In this document: positions 11,729 through 24,074 of the stretch, piece by piece
Layout: each line of letters starts with the position of its first letter
Numbering within the stretch: the first letter of the stretch is position 1
NCBI GenBank assembly: GCA_036873135.1
Contig: JAPTYO010000012.1
Span: forward strand, 5,464,090-5,528,089
DNA length: 64,000 bases
Reading direction: 5' to 3'
DNA from: Clarkia xantiana subsp. parviflora
Lineage: Eukaryota; Streptophyta; Magnoliopsida; Myrtales; Onagraceae
The notes under the pieces: model-generated
The model's database searches: none
The model's input: the letters and a program-made list of their open reading frames with translations, nothing else
Told to the model about the DNA's origin: nothing
Position numbers and translations under genes: made by a program

Positions 11729-13010
11729 GGGTTAAGAACACAATAGGGGCCTGAATGTTTGCCCATGTTGCCAAAAGGGGTCTGAATTGAAAAAACGTAT
11801 TATTAAGGGCCTGAATTTTGAGTTTTGTGTTTTTTCAAGTCTCCGTCCAAATTTTCTGTTAAATCTAACAGATTCACGTGAAAAGACAAAAATACCCTTT
11901 TGTAATTATTATACAATTTATCAATTTAATTAATAAAATGGAAATGTCTAAAATACCCCTACACACTAATTATGCAATTAAGGCCACCACGCTCCGGCCA
12001 CCGCCCGGCGACCACCACCCGGCTCCGGCGACCGCCATCGGCCTCCGGCGACCACCACCGGCCTCCGATCGGAGCCAAAAAAGCTCCGATTGGAGCTCCG
12101 AAGCTCCGATCGGAGCCAAAAAAGCTCCGATCGGAGCTTTGGAGCTCCGGTCGGAGCTTTGGAGCTTTGGAGCTCCGGTCGGAGCTTTGGAGCTCCGGTC
12201 GGAGCCACAAAGCTCCGATCGGAGCTCTGTGGCTCCCGATCGGAGCCACAGGGCTCCAGATCGGAGCTCTGTGGCTCCGATCGGGAGCCACAGGGCTCCA
12301 GATCGGAGCTCTGTGGCTCCGATCGGGAGCCACAGGGCTCCAGATCGGAGCTCTGTGGCTCCGATCGGGAGCCACAGGGCTCCAGATCGGAGCTCTGTGG
12401 CTCCGATCGGGAGCCACAGGGCTCCGATCGGGAGCCACAGAGCTCCGATCTGGAGCTCTGTGGCCCCGATCGGAGCCACAGAGCTCCGATCTGGAGCCCT
12501 GTGGCTCCGATCGGGAGCCACAGAGCTCCGATCTGGAGCTCTGTGGCCCCGATCGGAGCCACAGAGCTCCGATCGGAGCTTTGTGGCTCCGACCGGAGCT
12601 CCAAAGCTCCGATCGGAGCTTTTTTGGCTCCGATCGGAGCTTTTCGGTGGTCGCCGGAGGTCGGAGGTGGTCGCCGGAGGCCGGTGGTGGTCGCCGGAGG
12701 TCGGTGGTGGTCGCCGGAGTCGGGTGGTGGTGGTCGCCGGAGCTGTGGTGGCTTAAAGGGTATTTTCGTCATTTTAGGTCAAACCTATAAGAGACCCACT
12801 TTGGTCAAAGGGCATTTTCGGGTTTTCAAATTATTTTTGGTCACATGCTTGGCATGTGACCACTTTCCGTTACTTTTAACAGAAAATTTGGACGGAGACC
12901 TCACTTATACACAAAACTCAAAATTCAGGCCCTTAATAATACGTTTTTTCAATTCAGACCCCTTTTGGCAACATGGGCAAACATTCAGGCCCCTATTGTG
13001 TTCTTAACCC
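11729..13010. mobile_element. Non-autonomous MULE with long terminal inverted repeats
   Basis: Starts GGGTTAAGAACACAATAGG and ends with its reverse complement. The inverted repeats extend about 150 bp with few differences. A perfect 9-bp target duplication (TTATTTATT) lies at 11720-11728 and 13011-13019, the hallmark length of Mutator-like elements. The interior is a GC-rich palindromic repeat with no gene. The element sits in the 5'-UTR intron of the Sec14-like gene. Confidence 0.92.
11990..12745. repeat. GC-rich palindromic repeat array inside the MULE
   Basis: Built from GAGCTCCGATCGGAGC-like palindromes. In the middle (about 12240-12425) a 42-bp unit repeats almost exactly, with CCAGATCGGAGCTCTG starting at 12256, 12298, 12340 and 12382. 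Each unit is largely self-complementary. The flanks carry GGTCGCCGGAG-type repeats in inverted orientation (about 11990-12065 and 12645-12745). The lack of stop codons in several frames on both strands reflects the repeat, not protein coding. Confidence 0.9.
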
Positions 13011-13259
13011 TTATTTATTTGGATCTGGTCAACCATCAAATCAAATCACTGTATAATAATTAAATAAAATAATTAAACACACCCCTCCCTCCCTCCCTAC
13101 CTATAGTCTATGTCTATATATCTAATTAATTAATAATATTGTTCCAGCTAATAATAATCAGTCATGTAGTTTGTAAAAATTCATTAATGATAGACTAGTT
13201 TACAAATATTAATTTGTTTCCTAATTTCGTTGGTAATTAATTAAGCAGCGACAGTTGTG

Positions 13260-14446
13260 ATGAACTATTTCCGAAGAAAGCCCTCACAAAATGATGCCCA
13301 AGATATTGATCTGCAGAAAGATGCCAAGGTATATATATATATATGTAGTAGCTAGATAGATAGGATAGGATAGGATAGGATAGGATAGGGTTAATGATGA
13401 TGTATTTATTATATATGATCAAATCTGCAGGTTAGTGAATTAAGGGCAGCACTGGGTCCGTTATCGGGACGTAATTTGAAGTATTGTACGGATGATTGCT
13501 TAAGGAGATACTTAGTAGCTCGAAACTGGAACCTTGAAAAGGCCAATAACATGTTGCAAGAGTCTTTAAAGTGGCGTGCATCATTCAAACCCCAAGACAT
13601 CCGTTGGGTAATAATAGATTGTTTTATTTATTTTCAAAATCGAACCCAGTAGCAGCAACATTATCTATGGAAATGGGAATGCAGGGTGATGTAGCACACG
13701 AAGGTGAGACCGGAAAAGTTTCGAGAGCAAATTTCTTTGATCGGTTTGGAAGAACAGTACTGGTTATGAGGCCTGGATTCCAAAATACGACAGTACCAGA
13801 AGACAACATTCGGCATTTGGTTTATCTCATAGAGAACGCCATTCTAAACCTTCGAGATGGTCAGGAGCAAATGTCGTGGTTGATTGATTTCACAGGCTGG
13901 TCTCTCAAGTCCAACACCCCACTCACCACTGCACGTGACATCATCTACATCTTGCAGAATCACTACCCTGAGAGGCTTGCTATTGTCTTCCTCTACAACC
14001 CTCCTAGGATTTTCGAAATGTTCTGGAAGGTATGGTACCCCCAACCTATATATTTACCTTACCTTTTGAATTAAACAACAACAGATGTTTCTTAATTATT
14101 ATGCAACATTTTTTTTGGCCAAAATAAACCTAACGTGAATTGAATTTCTGATCTGGAGTCAGACACGCTACCATTGCAGTTATTATGCAACTAACTACTA
14201 TGAATGAAAATATTTATACAGGCGGTGAGGTACTTTTTGGATCCAAACACTGCACAAAAAGTGAAGTTCGTGTACCCGAATAACAAAGATAGTGTGGAGC
14301 TCTTGGGAACCTTCTTCAACGTGGAAAACCTGCCTGCAGAATTTGGGGGCAAAGCATCCCTAAAGTATGACCACCAGGAGTTTTCCAAATTGATGCTCCA
14401 GGATGACATCAAGACCGCCCATTTCTGGGCTACCGACGATAAGTAA
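13260..14446 (+). CDS. Sec14/CRAL-TRIO domain lipid-transfer protein
   Basis: Exons 13260-13328, 13431-13607, 13685-14029 and 14222-14446 all join in phase 0 and give 271 residues. The first ~80 residues are the CRAL-TRIO N-terminal helical region (LRRYLVARNWNLEKANNML). Residues about 90-240 are the lipid-binding lobe (GRTVLVMRPGFQNT, SWLIDFTGWSL, HYPERLAIVFLYNPP, VKFVYP). The order and length match the short plant Sec14-like proteins related to Arabidopsis At1g75170 and At4g36640. Such proteins move or present phosphoinositides and other lipids at membranes, but the ligand of this one is unknown. A 5'-UTR intron carrying a MULE and a TATA box at 11236 lie upstream. A GGATA microsatellite (about 13361-13389) lies in intron 1. 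No defect seen. Confidence 0.92.
13361..13389. repeat. GGATA microsatellite
   Basis: About five to six TAGGA units within the first coding intron of the Sec14-like gene. Confidence 0.85.
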
Positions 14447-15010
14447 TTGATGGACTACTGGAATAACTAAGCTAGCCTCCCTCCCTCCCTCATCATTATA
14501 CAATAACTTTTTTTGCTTATTTTCTCTTATCTTAAGAATTTGTGAGGTGCTAATGAATCAAATCAAGTGATGACACGTGTTGATTTAAAATATAACAATA
14601 AAGAAACCATATTTCCATATCAAACTCAAACCAAAGAGCTCAAAGGGGATTCTAGCTAGCTTTCATATAATTCATGGGGTTGTGTACCTTCATAGGTACT
14701 CTAGTTTAAAGACAATAATATTCTCTGATGAAAAACTAAACCCAGAGATTTCAGACAGAGTAATTGGGGGAACTCTTATTAGCTACCTCTTTTATTCTAC
14801 TACTATATATGTTATGTTCATTTGCTTGCAACACGGACTGCAGATATTATCAATGTCAAGTAGCATCATTAACTGCTTCGGTTTGGTGTATAACAAAAAC
14901 ACACTTCATTTGAGTACTAAATGAACAACCACATGACATGAGCTTTCTATTACCTTAATGAATGTAAATATCTATTTGGGAGCTGGCTCTATACAATGGT
15001 TGGTGGTTGA
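14447..15010. other. Interval between convergent 3' ends
   Basis: Separates the stop of the Sec14-like gene (+) from the stop of the AE7-like gene (-). It should hold both 3' UTRs and polyadenylation signals. No repeat or further gene seen. Confidence 0.6.
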
Positions 15011-18000
15011 TCAGAGTTCACTAGAGTAGAGGCACTCATCCACAAGTTGGCGAAGGTTTGGATTCTCCAGTGCAGCAGCAACTCTTTCCTTATCATTCAA
15101 CTGCTTATTCACTATGTACACACACAATGAGCTTTCTGTCAGTTTCAATCCCCTTCACAACTTACTACTCATTCTTAACACACCCACTAGCTAGCTAGCT
15201 AATAATAATATCATCTAACAGACCCAACTCTACTCTCTACTGATCAACCTACTTGTTTGTGTATACATGTCTGCAATTAATTTCAAGTGTTGATTCCATG
15301 CATAAAAGACAACTTGTGTTTTTTGTTAATTACTGCATTGGTAGATCCGACTTCAGGTCATTACTACTATAAAGTATGAAAGTGAACAAGAGATTCATTT
15401 AACATCACCTGATGCCTCATCTGCGTGAGATCCTGGAGCTACTTTGATGTCAACCTATACAAATAATTGGAGATTAGAAAAAAAATAATGTCGTAGCATT
15501 AATCGATGGCGAATAAGTTGCAGTGGAAAATGAATCCTTTCAATGTCAAATAGCAAATAACCAGTTGCTTAAAGGTTATTCAAGAAAACACGGTAAAAAG
15601 GAAAGTACATAGCTGAGGAATTGGATGGAATCAGCATCTTCTGTTGGATATCTATTTGATATAAAAAATAAAAAAATTACAAATATATAGACAAAAGAGA
15701 CATAAGCCATGACCTAAATTTTAACAGATGAATAAAGACGGATTGATATCATCGTAATGACTCCGCAAACAAATAGTACCACTATTATCCAATTTACGGG
15801 GCAAATTTTAGTCTTGGACCACCTAATTTGGTAAATGCTTCACACTTTTGAACAGGACTTTCAGAAGGAAAAACATTGTGGTGGGTGAAGCTCCAGAAAG
15901 GTAGCATTTCAAGATTAGCAAATGGAACTTATAGAAAAGTTGCAGGCAGCTTCTGGCAGCCGGAGACTTACTCTGTATTCTTGAAAAGTTAAAAGCTTAC
16001 ATAGAAGAGTCCTAGTCTTTTTTTTTTGGCCAAAAGAAGTGTCCTAGACAAAATATAATTTTTCACCCAAATAACGATTTTGTGATAGCTAAATACAAAT
16101 ATATCGAATTTGTAATTTATTTAACCAAAATACCTAGGTAAGCAACTCCCATTCACGTATGGGGCACTAAGTGACTGCCATTTACGTCATGTTATTGTTT
16201 TATGACTAATTAACATAATTAACTTAATTAAAAAATCAGCATAGTGGTATGCGAATATCATTTGCGTACCTTCTCTAATTTTTCATCCTCTCCAATTCCT
16301 GGGCAAAACTTCTAAAGAACAGCTCCTCAAAATATCAAGGTTCAAGAGAATCTCTTGCTACATGTTTCAACATGAAGTAGGTTCTTAGCCAATAGGTCTT
16401 CCTTCTCTTGGTTTTCTGTTCTTTTCTCTACTAGAATTTAGGGTTGACATGCACTAGCATGCTCTGTGATCTGAATCATCCCGCCTTTCATTTATTTATT
16501 TATTTATTTTCATTCCTATTGCATATTTTTCCTTTTTCCAGAATAGAATTCTGCATTGATTTGGTATGTCGGTGATGATTACCCTTAATTTCATTTCCAT
16601 GATAGACTTGAGGAAACAATGGTGCGCCTAGCAGCCAAGCTAGAGGATATCATAGCAGCCAACATAGGGGAGAAACAGGCTGAGAGGAGCTGTTCTTTGA
16701 GAAGTTTTGCCCAGAAATAGGGGATAAGGGAAAATGATAAGGTACGCAAATGCCATTCGCGTACCTTAAAGTTAATTCTTTTTAATTATACTAATTAGTC
16801 ATAAACTGAGTATATGAAGTGAATTCCAGTATTCTAGAACCTCATACGCGAATGGGAGTCGCGTGTGTAGGTATTTTGATTAGTAAAATTATAAATTCGG
16901 TATTTCTGTATTTGTCTATTTGAGTATCACAAAATTGTATTTGGGTGAAAGTTCAACTAAATACAACATCTACTAAAGAAAGATGAAGAGATAGAGAGGC
17001 TACATTAATTAATTAAAGGGTTAAAGGTACTTTTGATACCACATGTTTGACCGGATGTGGCTTTTAGTACTGCATGTTTAGTTTTGTATACTTTTGGTAC
17101 CAAACGTTTGAAAAAAATGTGGTTTTTGGTACATCCGTTGGTTGGCCGTTAATTTTAGCCGTTAAATGACATGTGCAAATCACGTGATCGACTCTAAACT
17201 TTTAATCTTGTTCAATTTAGTCCCTTAAATATATTCATAACTTTTATTTTGTTTAATTTAGTCCTAAAGCTTCAAAATCGAACCCAATTGGGACCTATCT
17301 CCAATTGGGTAAATTTGACCCAATTGGGGCTATGTCAATTGAATTCGATTGTTTTAATTGGGTCCGATTTTGAAGTGTTATGACTAAGTTAAACAAAATA
17401 AAAGTCAGGAATATATTTGAGGGACTAAACTGAACAAAATTAAAAGTTTAGAGTCGATCACGTGACTTGCACATGTCATTTAACGGCCAAAACAAACGGC
17501 CAACTAACGGATGTACCAAAAGCCACATTTTTTCAAACGTTTGGTACCAAAATTATACAAAACTAAACATCCAGTACTAAAAGCCACATTCGGTCAAACA
17601 TGTGGTATCAAAAGTACCTTTAACCCTTAATTAAAATAGAGAAAGACAGAAGAGCACCTTAAAGTGAGGAGGAAAACAATCTTGAAGCTTTACTCTCAGA
17701 CAAAGTCCAATCACAGTAGCCATGCTGCAATGCTGAATTGTTGGGGTGAAGGTTATTCTGAAAATAATTTTCACCAAGTTATTCATGTCTCAAGATTGAT
17801 TTAGATAACAAGAGCATAAATAACATCAGCAACAACAAAAACAACAACGTAGAACTGGTTTTTTGGGCGATCAATCAATTACGGAAGTAAAGGACGCACG
17901 AATTGATGAGATTACAGTGATGGAGAGAGGGACTTACAGAATACGACCAAGTTTCTCATCAACAGTTACGGATTCCTCGGACAGAACACTGAGCTGTTCG

Positions 18001-18238
18001 AGAGAATAAGGGTGCTCTGGATCTCTGATATCCCTCACATGATTTGTCAAACTGTTGTCAAAGATTTACAAACTCCAGAAAGAGAAAGAAAGAAACAAAC
18101 AATATAATTGGGAGAAAGAAAATGAAGGATATCATAAATGTCGAGGGGATCAACGTCGCAGTGGGGATCTTCGCACCTTGCGACCCTCTCCTTCTTGGCT
18201 TGAACTACTGGGTTCGCGTTGATTAAACCTAGAGTCAT
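15011..18238 (-). CDS. AE7L: AE7-like MIP18-family cytosolic Fe-S assembly protein
   Basis: Exons on the minus strand are 18133-18238, 17938-18043, 17658-17757, 15409-15454 and 15011-15111. They join in frame to 152 residues, close to the family's usual length of about 155. The protein begins [12 protein letters not shown], has [20 protein letters not shown], the core [16 protein letters not shown] with the conserved Cys81, [19 protein letters not shown], and ends [20 protein letters not shown]7/CIA2B proteins work in the cytosolic Fe-S targeting complex with CIA1 and MET18, passing clusters to nuclear DNA enzymes. Intron 1 is not GT-AG. It begins ATATCCTT with a U12-like branch site, and the joint that gives the conserved protein ends in AA. 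Intron 3 (15455-17657) is long and holds a MULE MITE and another inverted repeat. It is divergent from CCZ1. Confidence 0.93.
16054..16962. repeat. Imperfect long inverted repeat in AE7-like intron 3
   Basis: The left arm (about 16054-16160, from TTTCACCCAAATAACG) pairs imperfectly with the right arm (about 16840-16962, ending TTTGGGTGAAA). Both arms carry ACTCCCATTC.CGTATG. A second inner pair with TACGCAAATG.CATTCGCGTACC elements flanks the centre. It looks like an old MITE or foldback element, but no clear target duplication was found. Confidence 0.5.
17018..17626. mobile_element. MULE-type MITE in AE7-like intron 3
   Basis: Begins GGGTTAAAGGTACTTTTGAT and ends with the near reverse complement. 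Terminal inverted repeats extend over 200 bp. Perfect 9-bp target duplication TTAATTAAA at 17009-17017 and 17627-17635. No coding sequence. Confidence 0.92.
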
Positions 18239-18815
18239 CTTCTCGCACTGATCAGTTCAACAATTTTCCTTCTTTCAGGTGAAAATCACAAACTCTGGTG
18301 CTTAACTATGAGCTCACACTGTAAGTTCACGGGGGCTCTTCTACTTTTTCAAGAGGAAATTAGGCACAATAGCCGCTTTGCGGTGTTTAACTCGTGATAA
18401 TCTCGTTTGTTACAAGACTGTTTATGACGAACCGGATGTCCGACCGTTTGAACCGGATGTCGGACTGGACGAAGGTCACTGACCGGTTCAATTTCCCAGC
18501 TCTCCTCTCCCTGCGTTATTGTTGACATCATGTTTCCAATTCCATCCGTCAGTCCGCTCGAGCTTCTAGGGGAAGTGTTCGTGACCTCCGGCAAAGCTTT
18601 TCTCGTACTGTTATACGGGTGTGTGTTTGTGGTAGTATGATCTCTGGTTCTCCACCTGTGATATCTCTCTATCTGTATATTCTGTCATCGGAATTGACTG
18701 AGCCTTCGATCCTTCAATCATACAAACTTGAGTTCCCTTGCTGGTAAATCGCGCTTGTCATCATTCCGTCGAGTCAGCGCTGTATCTCGTATTGGCCAAC
18801 CGCCGATGTTAGGAG
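18239..18815. promoter_or_regulatory. Shared divergent promoter of AE7-like and CCZ1
   Basis: Only about 580 bp separate the AE7-like start codon (18238, minus) from the CCZ1 non-coding first exon, whose donor (GAG/GTAAGTTC) is at 18815/18816. A bidirectional promoter is inferred from spacing. No clear TATA box was seen in either direction, which fits housekeeping promoters. Confidence 0.5.
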
Positions 18816-19844
18816 GTAAGTTCTTTTAGTTGGAATCGTGGGTTCCATCCACGGTGATAAGGGGGTTTTATGACTGAATCCCAGTCCGTGGAATTATGTT
18901 TGTTTAGGCTTTCTCGGGTTTTTCTGAATAGTAGTTGCCTAATGCGACATTCTGATTACTTAATTTAGATCTATTTGGCTGAATGTTTTTCACGATATCA
19001 ATTGGTGACTTTATCTTGGCAAAAAAAAGTGACTTTATGAGAATGGTGTTTTGATGATTGTGGTCGGGATAGCTGCAATGCCTTGGATTGTGGAATCAAG
19101 GGTTGCAATGACTTTATTGTTGATTTTTAAATCTCCATTTGTATTGGCAATGCGCGTTTAAATTGCATGAGATTTTAGTCTTTCATCTATCTACTTACAT
19201 TTCGATGGATACTAATGTCTATAGTGGAACTTGAATTTTGCGTGATTATAATCATCTTCATCATGTAACACTACGTTCTCAATCACCTCATTTAATAAAA
19301 TTCATTTCTTGCTGGTAGTTCCATTTATGAAAGATGTCTCTACTTTTGCTTGCACAGTGATACGAATCCCGATTAAGAACGTGGATAGATAAGGGACGGA
19401 GAAATATAGATTAAGGAATAGATCAGATTGTAGTAGAATATTGATAGATGGTGCAACATATCAATTTATATTTCTATCATACTATTCCCAACCCTACAGA
19501 TGCCAATATATAAAACCTAATATCCCATTTATTATAAGATAGTCCCCCAACTATCCAACTAACCGATCACCCCTTAACTAATATACTTATTATAATACCC
19601 CTACATATATTATACATAACACACAGGACTACATGCCTAAGTGTCGTCTAACTCGACTATGGTCGGAAGAGTAAATTTTGTGCAAGGCACCGTATAGGAG
19701 TTTCTGTTATCTGTTAGAGACGTTGTGTTAGATCCTCAAAGTGTTTCCTTATTGTTGTCAGTTCCAGGTCTTGCTGCTTGTAAAGCTATAAGCCGTAGGG
19801 AGACATTTTCGGATCCTGACCATAACACCGTATTTACCTTGTAG
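18816..19844 (+). other. 5'-UTR intron of CCZ1
   Basis: Runs from GTAAGTTC to TTACCTTGTAG, five bases before the CCZ1 start codon. The part around 19360-19640 (AT-rich, with runs of CCCC) differs in character from the rest and may be an inserted repeat, but I could not assign it. Confidence 0.55.
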
Positions 19845-19849
19845 CTGCC

Positions 19850-22800
19850 ATGGGTTTGTCATCAGTTAAAAGTAACAGCGAAGGCATCAAGTTCTGCATA
19901 TTTGACTTAAGAAGAGGTCAACATGAGGGGCAGGAACTTGACAAGATTTTGTTCTTCTATCCAACAGATTTACCTTTTCCTTCCCAGCTGTCCGTTATAG
20001 GTCTCAGTGAAGGCCTCATTACATTCACAAGGTTAGAAAGATGTTCCTTTTTCCCTTCTGTATACCAGTAATCTAATTGAAGTTCAAATGCCAGAGTTAT
20101 ACTATTTTAATATTGTCATCTTTTACTTTGAAATTCACCTATCAAATTATCTACAACCTCATGATGTTGTGATTTTTTTTTGAAGGATTTTCTCGCCTGA
20201 CGCACCTTGTGAGGTCATAGAAGCAGATAGGCACTCACATGTTTTTTATCAAGCAGAGCCTGATATTTGGATGGTCATGGTGTGTATTCACATGCTTCTT
20301 TACCCTCTCTCTCTCTCTCTCTCCCTCCCTCCCTCCCTCTCTCATGTGAAATATTTGGACCGTGTCAACCCCAAAAGTCGTAGGTGATATTCGTTTAGGT
20401 AGATCCTGTCAATATTGGAGACACTTGTCAAAAGTATCAAAGTATATAGATGTTCGCCTCCTTGGGGAGGGCTTTAACAATAACGCTCCCAGCCCGAAAT
20501 TGCGTGAGCAATGTAAATATATATATAAAAAAAAGTATATAGATGTTGTGCTATCTCTGGTTAGCTCTTAACTTTTCTTTCATTAGGTTGTTGAGAAAAA
20601 CAAGGAAATTGAAGCAATATGGAGGATTGACGCATTGCGCAAGGTTTTAAAAGAAATCCATTCTCTTTTTGTAATGTTCCATGGATCTATAAGTTCACTG
20701 CTACTGAAGGAACCTGGAGGAGGATTGGTGCGGACTAACTTGTACAGCTTTATAATGGATTATCTAAGTGGTAAGTTCCTTTGCTCTATGATACTGAAGT
20801 AGTATCACATTAATTTGAGCATTCATTTTCATAGTATTTAGTCGCGTCAAACCGTTTCATTGTAAATCACTAATTTCCAGCATTTCAAAAGTGGTCACTA
20901 GTGGATTACTGCTGCCCGGGTAATGCTGAAGATGCTGTATCAAATTGTCACATTGGATATTTGCTGCCGAACAGCCTGAACTTATGCTGAAAATGCGGTA
21001 CTTCTACCTTACATATGAGTTTTGTCTTTGCGGCAGATTTTCACATTGGAAAAAAGCTTCATTTACCATCATTCCGTGATTCTCTTAAGGAGCGTGGAAC
21101 AGTACAGATGCTGACTGTGGGAAGAGAAGCTGCACTAGAAGTTCAGGTTGGTGGAGATGATCTCATTTTAATCTGCCTCTGAAAAGGCTTCAGAAATTAC
21201 ATGGTACTTTTGTAAATTTTAAGCTATTGTACAGGCATGCTGCTAATTTTAGACTTAGAAAACATTTATTTGTAGTATTAACTTTAAGGGTGCTGGATTT
21301 TGTTGGTTATCATATCATACTGCTGACTTTCTGAAAGTTGTTGGGGGCTTTGTCATGTATTCCTAATTTCCTATATGCTCTTAAGAAAGTGTTAGTATGC
21401 GTATGCTGTAGCTTATCAATTGGAGGTTGTTTTTGCAGTCACTTGTCAGGATGATAGAATCCTGTGCTGGGAATGGTCTTTCCTGCTCGTTACTCTTGTT
21501 CCAGGACTTGCTAGTTTCAACGACTCTTGCTCCTGTATGGTTTGATTTCTGTTCAGCTATACAATGGCCTTTTTCTTCTGAAGTTTCTAGAATTTCTTGT
21601 TTCCAGATTATTATTATAATTAAAGATACCTAACTCTAGTATTGCCGTTCATCAGGATGATACCATAAATTTATTTACTTATGCTGTTTTGAGGTTAACT
21701 CCTCGTGCTATGTCTTCTGGATCTGGTTCCTGGTCCTATCTGCGCAAGGGAAGTTCAGGAGCTCATGCTACCACTGAGCCCATTGCTAGAACTACAGCAT
21801 CTATTATTACCGAGACAACACACAGAAACAACCATGATTGCTTACCTACAGGAAATGATGGGCAAAGCATGAGGCCCTTACAGCATGACAAATGGTTCAA
21901 AGGGAAGGATGGTTTTCTTGTAAATGATAAATGGCAAGCTGATGCTGGGGGATTAGTTTCTTCAACACCAGTCATTTTTCTCCAACATACAGAAGAGAAA
22001 ATGTACCTTTGTGCTTATCAGTACAGAGACCTTACCTTTATTCTTCTCATTCCCGCATGTGCTGCTATTGAAGGGGAACAAAGCATTTCTGCGGTGAAGC
22101 AGCTAGTCCTCGAAAATGTTAGTCCTTTTCTTTTATACCTTAAGTCACGCCACCAGAATCTTCTGCCTATTAGAATTTATGAATTGGTCAGTCGAGTGTT
22201 TTATCATATTGAAATTAAAGAAATCCACATGGATATGCCATCATATTAGAACTATAATTTATGCAATTACATCCAGTGCAGTGAACCTAATCTCTAACTA
22301 GATTTCTTGTCAATTCCATGGCGATGGATGTCTTCTTGGCAGTGTTGTATTTACTTTCTTTCAACAACTAGCTTTCATTCTCCTACAAGGGTACTGATAT
22401 AAAAGCGCATGTGAATAGAGATGATAGATAGTTTGGCACATGCTCATAGCCAACTTTGCTAGTTTTTGACTAACTTGTTAATTGTTACTGTATGACATTA
22501 TATAGCTTTATAAGCACGTTTTGAAGCTTTTGGTCGTTACATCCTTATATAGGGAGCGGTGTTTACTGGTGCAGAAAGGCTGCTGATTAAGACTTAGTTT
22601 TATTCTTCGATTTTTATTTTTATTTTGTCAATACTTTGGGTTAGCATGCTGGTGTTCTAATTTTACTTCTTAAGGAAAGAAGTTTTCTTTATGAAACAAG
22701 AACTTTGTGCAATTGTTTCTTTGCAATCGTATTTAATTTTACTAATCTCAATGTTGTTGGTTGATCAAATCTCTCCAATATTTGTTTTGAGTTGTCCTTA

Positions 22801-24074
22801 TTCCGTGTCTAGGATTTTTTTTTAATATGATACTATATACCTGTATATGTTTTTTTCTTTCTTTTTCTGATCCTCATCTCTTCTCCTGCTGAATTTTCAG
22901 GCATCCTTAAAATTGTTGAAAGTTGAAGAAAAACTTTCCAAGGGTTGGGGTGGTGAAAATGCTTATCATGTCGGTGGATACCGCTACTTACTTTTGGATG
23001 ATGATAGAAACATATCTAGGGCCTCACCGCCAGGCAAAGTTACTACCCTAACAAAGGTAACTGCAATCTAAAGCAGTGCAACAAATCAGGTTTCTGGTTC
23101 TTTTAATAAACTTATAGCTTAGAATTGTCAATAGTTTCATTCCGGCCATGCTTTAATGCCACTCTGGATGATGGATCATGGATGTAATTAAGTTTTTGCT
23201 GTTCTGCAAGTACTAGACTCAATCCATTGCACAGATAATGGTCTTCTCCCTTGAAATAGACTGTCTATGGACAATTATCACCATTGTCAACAGGAATCAT
23301 TAACTCGATTCATGCATCATTGTGGTTTAGCATACACTGTTTGAGTTGGTTGTGTCTACCTTTGTGCCAAAACACAGCTGATCTTTGTGTCCATGCTGGT
23401 ACCACATCCAGCTAACTATACCTTCATGTTCCATTTTGAATTTGCATAGCTACCAACTCATTGCTTGGTTTAAAAACCATGTACAAATACGCTTTTATTT
23501 GTGGACCTTGGACCTACTATTTTTTAAAAGAAAGAGTTGGAGCTGGGAAGTTGCAGAACTTGGTTGCTCATTTGGTGGGTTTAGGGTTTAGGAAATTCTG
23601 AAGCATGCTTTCTTTCTTGATGTCGAGCTGCTTGCTTAGGAAATTCTGCTTTCATAGACTTAGAGATTGAACTGGGATATGTTGTATTGTTAGGGAATGG
23701 GAAATCCCCATGCGATTAGATCCAAATTCTGGTGCATGAACTGATATGTGACTTCCCTGTAGTATATAATAATTAATGTTCAAACAAAATGTTTGTCCTT
23801 CATGACAGCAAAAGAACTGATAATAAGAGCAAATATGCAGGATTCTCTTCTTTCACTGAACAAACTTAGAGAGGAGGTTGATGCAGAAAAGTCTAGGACG
23901 CAAAGGGATGACCCGAATCATGACAAAGATTTGGAAATATGCATTAGGGCGAAGAACAATGCATGGGTGATTGCACGGACAACAAGGGGGAAAGACCTTT
24001 ACATGGTTCTTGAAAACGCAAATGAAACCCTCCTCTATGCTGCTGATGCAGTTGAAAAATTCAGCAACAGGTAA
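19850..24074 (+). CDS. CCZ1: Vacuolar fusion protein CCZ1 homologue
   Basis: Eight coding exons (19850-20031, 20186-20279, 20587-20770, 21037-21146, 21439-21534, 21656-22117, 22901-23056, 23841-24074) join in frame to 505 residues, the usual plant CCZ1 length. The N-terminus is the first longin domain (GIKFCIFDLRRGQHEGQELD, FFYPTDLPFPSQLSVIGLSE, then IFSPDAPCEVIEAERH-like sequence). A second longin region follows in the middle (DDTINLFTYAVLRLTPR). The C-terminal exons have the conserved NNAWVIARTTRGKDLYMVLE and end in AVEKFSNR. CCZ1 pairs with MON1 to form the GEF that loads GTP on Rab7 at late endosomes, driving vacuolar trafficking. All introns are GT-AG. Intron 2 holds a CT-rich microsatellite (about 20304-20343). 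No defect seen. Confidence 0.95.
20304..20343. repeat. CT/CCCT microsatellite
   Basis: CTCTCT run followed by CCCT units in CCZ1 intron 2. Confidence 0.85.

Larger units (their letters stand above)
11382..13248 (+). other. Intron in the 5' UTR of the Sec14-like gene
   Basis: Begins with GTATGC at 11382 and ends with TTAAGCAG at 13248, 11 bases before the start codon. Most of its length is the MULE at 11729-13010. A second non-coding exon ending near 11630 (CTCCAG/GTATTT) is possible. Confidence 0.5.

Noticed and set aside
11878..13007. Several long overlapping open frames on both strands rich in RS/APIG repeats
   Set aside because: They arise from a palindromic 42-bp repeat without stop codons inside a MULE. 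Open frames in several phases and on both strands are not evidence of coding.
18349..18594. 81-residue minus-strand frame between AE7-like and CCZ1
   Set aside because: It lies in the short divergent promoter interval; no recognisable motif.
21689..22249. Stand-alone 186-residue gene
   Set aside because: It is exon 6 of CCZ1 (21656-22117) read through its donor into the intron.
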